Positions 1 to 7,996 of a DNA stretch of 64,000 bases are shown piece after piece. Under the pieces are notes generated by a model. That model was not told the origin of the DNA and searched no databases. It saw only the letters and a list, made by a program, of their open reading frames with translations. Origin of the DNA: an uncultured Porphyromonadaceae bacterium. GTDB lineage: Bacteria > Bacteroidota > Bacteroidia > Bacteroidales > Muribaculaceae. Made by a program: the position numbers and the translations under genes. The stretch is taken from positions 35,321 through 99,320 of the forward strand of contig CANRVB010000008.1 of assembly GCA_947643165.1 (NCBI GenBank), read 5' to 3'. Positions within the stretch are counted from its first letter, which is position 1. Each line of letters starts with the position of its first letter.

Positions 1-192
1 CACATAGTCATGTGCCTCATCTGCGTCAATTGTCTCTGTATCAGGCTCATCCGCTATTGTTACCTCAAGCGTCGACGGGTCTATGCACAGCATGGCTAAG
101 TCGGTGAATGCCTGGTCGTTACATGCGAATTCCTCCACTGCTTCCGTGATTCTCCGGCGCAGCTCCTCATTCCTGTTTTTTTCTTCGCTCAT
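1..192 (-). CDS. hypothetical acidic protein, 3' end outside window
   Basis: An open reading frame begins at an ATG at 192 on the minus strand and runs off the left edge after 64 codons. The visible part starts MSEEKNRNEELRRRITEAVE and is rich in Glu and Asp, with no membrane segment or signal peptide. I do not recognise a family. It is divergent from the next gene (321) and the roughly 130-bp AT-rich gap between them is the likely shared promoter region. The function is unknown; only the reading frame and start are supported. Confidence 0.55.
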   Translation of the reverse strand, partial: MSEEKNRNEELRRRITEAVEEFACNDQAFTDLAMLCIDPSTLEVTIADEPDTETIDADEAHDYV

Positions 193-289
193 ATCCGTTT
201 TTGGTTAAAATTTATTGCAAATATGGCGATACCAAGTATAATTTCCAAATCTAAACATGCTATTTATAGCAAAATCTCTATTTTTTGAT

Positions 290-297
290 TAATTTTG
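290..297 (+). promoter_or_regulatory. -7 promoter element (TAATTTTG)
   Basis: TAATTTTG matches the Bacteroidota sigma-ABfr -7 consensus TAnnTTTG and lies 23 bases before the ATG at 321. A clear -33 TTG box at the usual spacing was not found. Confidence 0.5.
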
Positions 298-320
298 CAC
301 CCTATATGTTTTGAAATCCA

Positions 321-1937
321 ATGCAGAAACTATCATATCTGAAATTTGAACGGAATGAAGAGATTCCGTTCCTGTCGCTGTTTTTAGAGTGTGACGAATT
401 ATATTTTATCGAGCCGGCAGGGAATGACTGGAAGTTTGGTTATGTGTCGCGGCGGTCAGCATCCGCGGTTACTGTGACTGTTGGCGAAGACGCCTTGTTG
501 TCGGGCGAGGATGTATTGCAGGCGTTGCATATAGCTATGGCCACTAAGTGTGAGGCAGAGCCTCTTGCCAAGGCACTTGCAAATGCGGGGCTGCCTGAAA
601 AGCCGCTGAAGCGTGCCTTATGGATGAAACCACGCACGCCGGAGAGCAGTGCCATGGCCTACCGTACATTCCTTTCGACACGCGATCTTGAGCGGCTCCT
701 GGCTTTTCCGGTGCAGCAATCCACAGCCGCCTTCCGTCGTGTGCTTCTGGTAGATGCTACGGTGGTGCCATTATCTGAATCCGGTCTTGTGGCGCCCGAT
801 GAGCAGCTCGACAGAAAGTTCATGACGGTTTATCCGGAGGGTGTGACAGTAGCTCCGCGCGGGCCTGTGGAACTTGGGGATCCAATCACTGTCACCTATT
901 CCGCTCCGGGCTATGAATCTGCGGTTCATAAGGTTGCAGCCGGCAAGCCGAGTCCTTTTGTGTCATATTATGGCGCTGCCATGTGTATCCAGCCTCTTAG
1001 CCGCCTTGGAATGGAGCTTAAGCCCATATCTCATCAAAAGGAGCCGGAATCAGATGATAAATCAAAGGGCCGATCGGTGACTATAGTTCTCCGGTTTACC
1101 GATGACCGCACTCTGCGCTCTGATGTTACCCTTGACCCGGCTTCAAGCGAGTATAGTCTGTTGCGGGCCGGCACATGGCACGGTTATCGAGCACGCCGCA
1201 TGGTTGTGCGCAATCATGGCGATGAGGCGTATCTCATAGATATGCGAATCAACGAAAACGACGGGCAGCAGAGTGTATCCCATCATGCTACTCCACAAAG
1301 TACCGCGACGCAAGATGCCGACCTGCACTTGCGCACACGTGGCACAAGTCCATGGATGTATGTCTGCGCGGCCCTGCTTGCAATAATCCTCGGCATAGTG
1401 GTGATAAATTATCTCCCGTCGATGATGCCCGGAAGCAATCCTGATTATGCTCCCGGTACGGTAGATACCGAGAATGCCGTGAACGCCGAAAAGGAGCTCA
1501 TGGGTATTGAGCCAGTCAAGACAGATGCTGTAGCCGATACTGCTGTAAACGAAGATACAGTTGTCGTGCAACCGGAGTCTGTAGCGCAGCCCGAGCCGGG
1601 TATAAGCGCGGAGGATGCCGCATATCTTGACAAGAATACCGTGTGGCGTCGGAGCGCTCTCAAAAGCAAGGCTGCCATAGATCTGTATGATTCATTTTCG
1701 AAGGCAAATCTTAAAGCTATCGCTTCCAATCCGTATCTGTCCGACCGTAAGTGTGCCAATCAGACCGCAGTGAAGGTGGTAACGCTTATATGGCAGGCTA
1801 ATGGCGCTGATACACAGGAGAGTAATCAGAAGGTGCTGCGTCAGCTGGCCGGTGCCGACAAGATAGATCTTCATGATCTCCATGAGAAACTCGCGCGTGT
1901 CCGTCCAACCAATCCGAATCGTTCGGAACGACCCTGA
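321..1937 (+). CDS. single-pass membrane protein, unknown function
   Basis: 538 residues, ATG start supported by the -7 element just upstream. Residues 1-340 form a soluble region without a signal peptide. A hydrophobic segment at about residues 347-366 (CAALLAIILGIVVINYL) is preceded by basic residues, suggesting N-in/C-out topology. It is followed by an acidic, Val/Glu-rich linker (about 375-430) and a helical C-terminal domain of about 100 residues with two Cys. I do not recognise any family. It ends 29 bases before the histidine phosphatase and is probably co-transcribed with it. An envelope-related role is inference from the topology only. Confidence 0.75.
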   Translation: MQKLSYLKFERNEEIPFLSLFLECDELYFIEPAGNDWKFGYVSRRSASAVTVTVGEDALLSGEDVLQALHIAMATKCEAEPLAKALANAGLPEKPLKRALWMKPRTPESSAMAYRTFLSTRDLERLLAFPVQQSTAAFRRVLLVDATVVPLSESGLVAPDEQLDRKFMTVYPEGVTVAPRGPVELGDPITVTYSAPGYESAVHKVAAGKPSPFVSYYGAAMCIQPLSRLGMELKPISHQKEPESDDKSKGRSVTIVLRFTDDRTLRSDVTLDPASSEYSLLRAGTWHGYRARRMVVRNHGDEAYLIDMRINENDGQQSVSHHATPQSTATQDADLHLRTRGTSPWMYVCAALLAIILGIVVINYLPSMMPGSNPDYAPGTVDTENAVNAEKELMGIEPVKTDAVADTAVNEDTVVVQPESVAQPEPGISAEDAAYLDKNTVWRRSALKSKAAIDLYDSFSKANLKAIASNPYLSDRKCANQTAVKVVTLIWQANGADTQESNQKVLRQLAGADKIDLHDLHEKLARVRPTNPNRSERP

Positions 1938-1966
1938 AAAACCAGATTACCAATCATTTATACATC

Positions 1967-3244
1967 ATGAAAAAGCTTGTTTCACTGTTGGCTGCAGTCT
2001 GCATCGGCATGACTGCGATGGCAGTAGAGCCGTCGGAAAGTATCCGCCAGATGGCCAGCAATTATTATGCCTATCCCTATCCCGCGAATCCGCTTCCTGC
2101 GCTTACTGCTACCCCCAAAGGTTATACACCGGTACATATAGAGCATTATGGCCGCCACGGTTCGCGTTGGCATATAGGCCGCAATGCGTATCTCAAACCT
2201 ATCCAGCTTCTTGAACCAGCCGAGAAGGCCGGCGCGTTGACTCCACGAGGCAAGGAATTGCTCGCGCAACTGCGTGAGATTGAGGTGAAATCGCGCGGCC
2301 GTGACGGCGAACTTACTGATGTAGGTGCCGCACAACACCGAGGCATAGCGCAGCGTATGTATGCCAACTTCCCCGAGGTGTTTGCAGACTCAGCACGTGT
2401 TGACGCACGGTCGACAGTAGTGATCCGTTGCATACTCTCGATGGACAATGAGTTGCAGGAACTTAAAGCCGCTAATCCGGCTCTGCGTATCACCAGTGAT
2501 GCAAGCCGTGCAGATATGCACTACATGAATTTCACCGATACTGATACCGTGGCACAGCAGGCGGCTGACAAGGGTGAAGAGGAGTATAAAAAGTTTGCTG
2601 CAACCAAAAGCTATCATGGCGACTATCTCAGCAAACTGGTGAGCGATCCGGCTGTGCGCGACAGCATCAAGTCGTCATCGCTGTTCCACTATCTGTTCAA
2701 TATCGCGGCAAATGCCCAGAGCCATACGGATCAGGTTGCTCCATACGATATATTCAGTGAGCGCGAGATACGTGAACGGTGGGAGGCAAATAACGCTTCA
2801 TGGCATTTACGTATGGGTAATGAAGCACGCACCGATGGTCTTGCTCCATATTCGCAGCGCCGTCTGCTCAACAACTTCATAGAGAGCGCTGACACTGCTC
2901 TTGCCGGAGGCAAGCCAGGTGCAAATCTGCGTTTCGGTCATGAGGTTGTGGTGCTTCCGCTGGTGGTATTGATGGAACTTGATGACTATGGCAAGGAGTA
3001 CAACGATTTCGAGACGCTGGCCGATCAATGGCGCAACTATGAGATATTCCCCATGGCCTCAAACGTTCAGATGATATTCTACCGTGGCAAGAAGGCTTCC
3101 GATCCGGTACTTGTAAAGGTGCTGCTCAACGAACGAGAGGTGCGTCTGCCTGTGAAGGCATCCTCGGCAGGTTATCCCTATTACCGTTGGGACGATGTGA
3201 AGAGCTACTACCAGAAGAAGCTTGAACGCGTGCCTCTGTATTGA
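1967..3244 (+). CDS. secreted histidine-type phosphatase (MINPP/phytase-like)
   Basis: 425 residues with a cleavable signal peptide (MKKLVSLLAAVCIGMTAMA). The branch-2 histidine phosphatase signature RHGSRW is at about residues 57-62 after a conserved VHIEHYG, so His58 should be the phosphorylated nucleophile. A second conserved stretch, FGHEVVVLP near residue 325, aligns with the region that carries the proton donor (HD in acid phosphatases, HAE in MINPP phytases). Here it reads HE. The family removes phosphate from phytate or other phosphomonoesters in the periplasm or at the surface. Substrate cannot be fixed from sequence. It ends at a strong bidirectional hairpin shared with rarA. Confidence 0.88.
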   Translation: MKKLVSLLAAVCIGMTAMAVEPSESIRQMASNYYAYPYPANPLPALTATPKGYTPVHIEHYGRHGSRWHIGRNAYLKPIQLLEPAEKAGALTPRGKELLAQLREIEVKSRGRDGELTDVGAAQHRGIAQRMYANFPEVFADSARVDARSTVVIRCILSMDNELQELKAANPALRITSDASRADMHYMNFTDTDTVAQQAADKGEEEYKKFAATKSYHGDYLSKLVSDPAVRDSIKSSSLFHYLFNIAANAQSHTDQVAPYDIFSEREIRERWEANNASWHLRMGNEARTDGLAPYSQRRLLNNFIESADTALAGGKPGANLRFGHEVVVLPLVVLMELDDYGKEYNDFETLADQWRNYEIFPMASNVQMIFYRGKKASDPVLVKVLLNEREVRLPVKASSAGYPYYRWDDVKSYYQKKLERVPLY

Positions 3245-3268
3245 TTATAGATCACGTCGGATAATATT

Positions 3269-3310
3269 ACGCCGGGTGTGGTGGGCCGATATGGCTTCCA
3301 CACCCGGTGT
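3269..3310. terminator. bidirectional hairpin terminator
   Basis: A 13-base stem (3269-3281 with 3298-3310, one G-T pair) with a 16-base loop lies between two converging genes. AT-rich tracts flank both sides. Confidence 0.75.
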
Positions 3311-3335
3311 ATTTTATGATGGGATGCGTGATATA

Positions 3336-4634
3336 TTACTTGTCTGGATCCTGATCTCTGTCGCCCCAACGCTGATATTGGAGCTGTGCCATGCGGGCTT
3401 CCGAGGGATTGTCGGATGGTTGCCAAAGGCAGGGATGTCCCATTCCGTCGGGCATGAACTGTTGTTTCACGAAGTTGCCGGGATAATCATGCGCGTACTT
3501 GTAGTCTCGTTTGTAACCCATATCTTTCATTAGCGAGGTCGGAGCGTTCCGCAGGTGGAGCGGAACCGGACGGTTGCCGGTTTCCCTGACCAGCTGAAGG
3601 GCGCGGTCAATACCCATGTAGGCTGAGTTGCTTTTTGCCGAAGTGGCCAGATAGACCACACATTCGGCCAACGGAATACGTCCCTCCGGCCAGCCGATCT
3701 TGCGGAGCACATCGAAGGTCGCGTTTGCGAGAAGCAGGGCGTTAGGATTGGCAAGTCCGATATCTTCGGCTGAGAGTATGACGAGCCGTCTGGCTATGAA
3801 TTCCGGATCTTCACCGCCGTCAACCATCCGTGCCAACCAGTAGAGGGCAGCATCAGGATCGCTTCCCCGTATGCTCTTTATGAAAGCAGAGATTATGTCA
3901 TAGTGCATCTCGCCGTTTTTGTCGTATGCCGCAGGGTTTTCCTGAAGCCGATCGGTCACAAGCCGGTCCTCAATAACCATTTCTTCGGTCTCGGGGGTCG
4001 ACTGTTCAAGCAGATCAAGTATGTTGAGGAGCTTACGCGCGTCCCCACCGCTGAAACGGAACAGAGCGTCGGTCGATTCTATCCGGACGCGGCGCCGGCT
4101 GAGGATGCTGTCGGTAGTTATGGCGCGCTCGAGCAATGTACGGAGCTCAGGCTCTTCAAGGGGGCGGAGGGTGTAGACCTGGGCGCGGCTTAACAGCGGA
4201 CGTATAACCTCGAACGACGGATTTTCGGTCGTGGCGCCTATAAGGGTCACTATTCCTTGTTCGACAGCGCCGAGCAGGCTGTCTTGCTGCGACTTGCTGA
4301 ACCGGTGTATTTCGTCAATGAACAGTATAGGCCGGTTACCTTGATTGAACATGCTGCTTGCCTCCGCACGACACCGGTCTATCACTTCCCTCACTTCCTT
4401 TACGCCTGCATTGACGGCGCTGAGTGTGAAGAACGGAGCCTTCACAGTGTTGGCTATGATTCGGGCAAGTGTTGTCTTTCCCACGCCCGGAGGACCCCAG
4501 AGGATGAACGACGCTATGCGTCCAGACTCAATCATGCGTCGCACGATAGAATCAGGACCGACAAGATGTGATTGACCGATGTAGTCGTCGAGCGTCTGCG
4601 GACGCAGACGCTCTGCCAAAGGGGCTATAGTCAT
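3336..4634 (-). CDS. rarA: replication-associated recombination protein A (AAA+ ATPase)
   Basis: 432 residues, close to the usual RarA/MgsA length. Walker A GPPGVGKTT is at residues 48-56 and Walker B FIDEIH at 105-110, followed by the sensor region GATTENPSFEV and the C-terminal tetramerisation domain (from about residue 240, with GMPEGRIPLAE-like and KRDYKYAHDYPGNF motifs). The family acts at stalled replication forks and on single-stranded DNA ends with SSB. It is monocistronic, with a TATCTTTG -7 element on the minus strand at 4674-4681. A predicted 6S-like RNA lies upstream, an arrangement known from Firmicutes. Confidence 0.95.
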   Translation of the reverse strand: MTIAPLAERLRPQTLDDYIGQSHLVGPDSIVRRMIESGRIASFILWGPPGVGKTTLARIIANTVKAPFFTLSAVNAGVKEVREVIDRCRAEASSMFNQGNRPILFIDEIHRFSKSQQDSLLGAVEQGIVTLIGATTENPSFEVIRPLLSRAQVYTLRPLEEPELRTLLERAITTDSILSRRRVRIESTDALFRFSGGDARKLLNILDLLEQSTPETEEMVIEDRLVTDRLQENPAAYDKNGEMHYDIISAFIKSIRGSDPDAALYWLARMVDGGEDPEFIARRLVILSAEDIGLANPNALLLANATFDVLRKIGWPEGRIPLAECVVYLATSAKSNSAYMGIDRALQLVRETGNRPVPLHLRNAPTSLMKDMGYKRDYKYAHDYPGNFVKQQFMPDGMGHPCLWQPSDNPSEARMAQLQYQRWGDRDQDPDK

Positions 4635-4673
4635 GGAGTGGTAAGTGTATTCTTATGGGGTTGCTTATTATTG

Positions 4674-4681
4674 CAAAGATA
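4674..4681 (-). promoter_or_regulatory. rarA -7 promoter element (TATCTTTG)
   Basis: Read on the minus strand the bases are TATCTTTG, an exact TAnnTTTG match, 40 bases upstream of the rarA ATG. No good -33 TTG box is visible; the region where it would fall is next to the 15-bp direct repeats. Confidence 0.6.
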
Positions 4682-4703
4682 ACTATATGGGCCGGTATTT
4701 AGA

Positions 4704-4762
4704 GTTAATATCGCTTAAACATAGCTCTGAGTGACAATTTTTTATTGTTAATATCGCTTAAT
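4704..4762. repeat. two 15-bp direct repeats upstream of rarA
   Basis: GTTAATATCGCTTAA occurs exactly at 4704-4718 and 4748-4762, 44 bases apart, about four helical turns. The pair lies just upstream of the rarA -7 element, so it may be an operator for a protein bound on one face of the DNA. No regulator can be named. Confidence 0.5.
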
Positions 4763-4806
4763 TTCATGGCCGAAGTGACTTGTATGAAAAAAATTATGTA
4801 ACTTTA

Positions 4807-4928
4807 CAAGCCCGACATATCGAAGGCTCAGTTGGCGTATTCCCCGTTACCCGCGATCTTGATCATCAAGACCATGGATCGTGCGAACTAATCGGGGCTA
4901 CTCTACGTTAGGATTTTACAAGGGGCTA
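4807..4928. ncRNA. rod-shaped structured RNA, candidate 6S RNA
   Basis: The 361-bp gap between rarA and the next gene contains about 120 bases that fold into one long interrupted hairpin. The outer stem is AGCCC 4809-4813 with GGGCT 4923-4927. The inner stem is CCCCG 4842-4846 with CGGGG 4893-4897, extended by TTA/TAA pairs. The apical hairpin lies around 4855-4880. Between outer and inner stems is a large open bubble, as in 6S RNA. In Firmicutes 6S RNA lies next to rarA, and 6S-like RNAs are known in Bacteroidota. Strand is undecided: the plus strand has a TTG-N16-TAACTTTA promoter-like sequence at 4780-4806, while the minus strand has a run of seven U just after the rod. Confidence 0.45.
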
Positions 4929-4994
4929 TTCGGCAAAAAGCAGACGAGCACCTTTTCAATTAACCTAATTCGTCCACTGTTAAAATCATACATT

Positions 4995-5216
4995 ATGGAG
5001 ACCAACAACAGACAATCGACCGGCACTCCGCAGGTCATGCGCAACATCTTCGGCATCATCATGATCATCATATACATCGGCATGGGTGTACTATGCTTCT
5101 GTGGCGTTTTCGATTGGCTGACAGGCAGCTGGGAGTGGCTCCGTTGGGTAGCCGGAGGCCTGTTTGTAGTTTACGGTATATGGCGTGGATACCGCCAGTT
5201 CGCCCGGATCGACTGA
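4995..5216 (+). CDS. small two-helix membrane protein
   Basis: 73 residues from ATG at 4995 (METNNRQSTG). A non-ATG start further upstream is possible but would run into the structured RNA. There are two hydrophobic segments, about residues 17-41 and 50-66, joined by a short Trp-rich loop, and a basic C-terminus. In other Bacteroidota a small protein of this kind sits before a PstS-like lipoprotein and a TPR protein, behind exbB/exbD/tonB genes. That is recalled context, and no such genes occur here. It probably forms an operon with the next two genes (48-bp and 57-bp gaps). Confidence 0.7.
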   Translation: METNNRQSTGTPQVMRNIFGIIMIIIYIGMGVLCFCGVFDWLTGSWEWLRWVAGGLFVVYGIWRGYRQFARID

Positions 5217-5264
5217 CGGATCGACTTATAGCCAACTCTCTCTTTGAAAACTAATAATATTGTC

Positions 5265-6236
5265 ATGAAGCATATCATAGCCTGTATAGCCGGAATAGCA
5301 GCTTTGGTGTCACTGCTTACCGCCTGCGATAAGAAACCGACATCAAGGGCTTCGGAAGGCATAGCCACTGTTGTCTGCGACGAGAGTTTTGCCAACATCA
5401 TGTCGCAGGAGATAGACGTGTTTGAATATATCTATCCAGAGAGCAATATCATACCATATTATGTAGACGAGCACGCTGCCTTCGATTCGCTTTTCGAGAT
5501 GAAGACAAAGATGATCGTAGCTATGCGTATGCTTACTCCGAAAGAAGAAAAATTCTTTAAGGATAGAAACAAGCAGGTAAGACAGCGGTGTATTGCCGTT
5601 GATGCGATTGCTCTGATTGTCAATCCTGCCAACAGCATCGAGCAGCTCTCGACCAATGAGATTGCGGAGATACTGACCGGAAAGATCACCGAGTGGGATG
5701 ATATCTGGCCAACCAAAGGCCTTGGCAAGATAGAGGTGGTGTTTGACCATCAGGGATCGAGCACTGTCGACTATATGCGTGATTCTCTTCTCAATGGTGC
5801 CGAACTTGGTCCCAACGTCTATGCGCAGAAGAACAATGATGACGTATTCAAGGCTGTCATGGCCAACAAAAATGCTATTGGTATACTCGGTGTAAGCTGG
5901 ATCAGCACTGATATGTCGACCCGCGAGATGACGCGCGAGGAGCGTGTGGCTTCGCTCGAAAGAAATGACACCATCAACAACGACTTCCGTCCGGAGGTAA
6001 AGGTGCTCAAGGTGTCAGGTCCCGATCAGGTTCAGGCCTACGCGCCATACCAGTATTACATTTATACCGGCGACTATCCTCTGCATAGATCGATATTCAT
6101 GATCACAACAGCGGCCGGTGGAACTCTGAGCCATGGCTTCTATACATTCGTGACAAGCTTCCGTGGACAGAAAATCATACAGGCTACAGGGGTTCTGCCT
6201 CACATAGTCTACAACCAGAAAGCTGAAATCATCTGA
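5265..6236 (+). CDS. PstS-like substrate-binding lipoprotein
   Basis: 323 residues from ATG at 5265. The N-terminus is a lipoprotein signal ending LLTAC, so Cys21 or so should be lipidated. The earlier TTG start at 5244 would put seven residues before the signal and is less likely. The body matches the phosphate-binding (PBP-like) fold, with the segment STNEIAEILTGKITEWDDIW and a later DHQGSSTVDYMRDSLL that resembles the anion-binding loop. No pst transporter genes are nearby. In this phylum such proteins often occur beside TonB-system and TPR genes, so an energy-transduction or envelope role is possible. Confidence 0.75.
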   Translation: MKHIIACIAGIAALVSLLTACDKKPTSRASEGIATVVCDESFANIMSQEIDVFEYIYPESNIIPYYVDEHAAFDSLFEMKTKMIVAMRMLTPKEEKFFKDRNKQVRQRCIAVDAIALIVNPANSIEQLSTNEIAEILTGKITEWDDIWPTKGLGKIEVVFDHQGSSTVDYMRDSLLNGAELGPNVYAQKNNDDVFKAVMANKNAIGILGVSWISTDMSTREMTREERVASLERNDTINNDFRPEVKVLKVSGPDQVQAYAPYQYYIYTGDYPLHRSIFMITTAAGGTLSHGFYTFVTSFRGQKIIQATGVLPHIVYNQKAEII

Positions 6237-6263
6237 TCTGAAATAATTTGATCTGAAATAATT
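6234..6263 (+). repeat. tandem duplication of 15 bp at a gene end
   Basis: TGATCTGAAATAATT is repeated exactly, at 6234-6248 and 6249-6263. The first copy contains the TGA stop of the PstS-like gene. It looks like a recent slippage or short tandem duplication in the leader of the TPR gene. Confidence 0.85.
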
Positions 6264-6293
6264 AATAAACCAAATATAACGCAAATACTTACA

Positions 6294-7916
6294 ATGAAGA
6301 AAACCTTTGTATCGGTCATCGCTTCTCTTGTCTTGGGAAGTTGGGCCTCGCTCTCTGCACAAGGCTATCATGACGGCGTAGATAACTTCAACGCCGATCG
6401 TATGGACGTGGCAAAAACAATTCTTCTCAACACCATCAACGATCCTTCTACCGATAAGGCTGTAGCCGATTATTATCTCGGTCAGATTGCCTATAACGAA
6501 GGCGATTTTGCTGCCGCCCAGAAGTACTTCACCGACGGTACGGCTGCCAATGCCACCTATGGCTACAACTTCATAGGTCTTGGCCAGATGGCTCTGAAGA
6601 ATGGCGATAAGAAGGCTGCCGAACAGTACTTCAAGGACGGTATGAACACCGACAAGAAGAACGCAGCACTCATTGCCGCTGTAGCACGTGCTTACTATAA
6701 CGTTGATCCTGCTCTATATAGCGCTGAGATCCAGAAAAATATCGACAAGGCACTCAAGGCGTCAAAGAACACCGAGGCATCTGTATATATCCTTCAGGGT
6801 GATATGGTTGCCGCCGATGATCCCGGTGATGCCGCCGCAAAGTATGAGATGGCTATCACCATGGATGGTGACAAGGGCCAGGTGAACCGTGAGGCATACG
6901 TAAAGTATGCATCGACATACTTCCGCGTCAATCCCAAGTTTGCTATCGCGAAGCTTGAGGAACTCAACGAGAAGGAGCCCAACTCTGCTCTCGCGCAGCG
7001 CGAACTCGCCGAAAAATACTATGACAACGACCAGTTTGGCAGCGCATGTATCCAGTATGGCAAGTATATGGCTAACCCCAACCACTTCCAGAACGACGAA
7101 CAGCGTTATGCCGGTCTGCTTTACTCTGCCGGTGAATATCAGAAGTCGCTTGACATAGCCAACGGCGTGCTGGCGAAGGATCCCGATAACGAATACATGT
7201 ATCGTGTGATCATGCTTGACAAGACCGCCCTCAAGGACTTTGCAGGCGCTGAAGAAGCCGGCCGCAAACTCTTTGCCGATCCCAATGCCAAGAAGATTGC
7301 CAACGACTATATCCTGTTTGCCGATGCTCTTGCCGACCAGAGCAAGTTTGATGAAGCTATCGAAATATACCAGCAGGCTATAGCTGCCAATCCCGATCAG
7401 TCAGATCTCCTGCCGAAGCTGAGCGCAATGTACGACCGTGCCGGTCAGGGTGAGAAGGCTATCGAGACCATGAAGCAGTATCTTGACGCAGGCAATGGTT
7501 CTGTTCAGGATATCTTCAATATGGCCCGTACATATGACCGTCATGCCCGTTCGCTGCCCGAAGGAACTCCCGAACGTACAGCTGCCGCTCAGGAAGGTCT
7601 GAAGTATATAGACATGGCGATCGAGAAAGTGCCTGATAATGCCGCTCTCTATCGTACAAAGGGTCAGCTCCTCCTTGCCGCCAACGAGAATAAGCCCACT
7701 CCGGAGATGGCACAGGCCTATGAGAAGATGCTCGAAATCTTTGACCAGGATCCTGCAAATAAAGAAAAGCAGGCTCCCAGCTACAAGGCCGCTTACTATC
7801 TGCTCGGTACATACTACATGGGTGTTGACAAGGCTAAAGCTAAGGAATACTTTGAGAAATATCTCGTAATAGATCCAGAAGACGCATCTGTACGTCAGAT
7901 CGTGGATCAGCTCTGA
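6294..7916 (+). CDS. exported tetratricopeptide repeat protein
   Basis: 540 residues with a signal peptide (MKKTFVSVIASLVLGSWASLSA). The rest is a run of TPR units with the usual small/Gly/Ala/Tyr pattern, for example DKAVADYYLGQIAYNEGDFA near residue 50 and further units to the C-terminus, ending DPEDASVRQIVDQL. TPR solenoids bind partner proteins; no catalytic motif is visible. It is the third gene of the 73-aa / PstS-like / TPR set and probably works with them in the periplasm. A strong hairpin terminator follows. Confidence 0.85.
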   Translation: MKKTFVSVIASLVLGSWASLSAQGYHDGVDNFNADRMDVAKTILLNTINDPSTDKAVADYYLGQIAYNEGDFAAAQKYFTDGTAANATYGYNFIGLGQMALKNGDKKAAEQYFKDGMNTDKKNAALIAAVARAYYNVDPALYSAEIQKNIDKALKASKNTEASVYILQGDMVAADDPGDAAAKYEMAITMDGDKGQVNREAYVKYASTYFRVNPKFAIAKLEELNEKEPNSALAQRELAEKYYDNDQFGSACIQYGKYMANPNHFQNDEQRYAGLLYSAGEYQKSLDIANGVLAKDPDNEYMYRVIMLDKTALKDFAGAEEAGRKLFADPNAKKIANDYILFADALADQSKFDEAIEIYQQAIAANPDQSDLLPKLSAMYDRAGQGEKAIETMKQYLDAGNGSVQDIFNMARTYDRHARSLPEGTPERTAAAQEGLKYIDMAIEKVPDNAALYRTKGQLLLAANENKPTPEMAQAYEKMLEIFDQDPANKEKQAPSYKAAYYLLGTYYMGVDKAKAKEYFEKYLVIDPEDASVRQIVDQL

Positions 7917-7936
7917 TAAGAAACTGTTGAATAAAT

Positions 7937-7973
7937 CAGCGGGAGCGCCTCGGATTGAGAAGCGCTCCCGCTG
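7937..7973. terminator. bidirectional hairpin terminator
   Basis: Perfect 12-base stem CAGCGGGAGCGC (7937-7948) with its complement at 7962-7973, 13-base loop, between the converging TPR and trpB2 genes. Confidence 0.85.
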
Positions 7974-7996
7974 TCGTTATGTCGGATTGTTGAGGA

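Noticed and set aside
4995..5216. tmRNA or tRNA upstream in the 4.6-5.0 kb gap
   Set aside because: No CCA end, T-arm or tag-peptide frame was found there.
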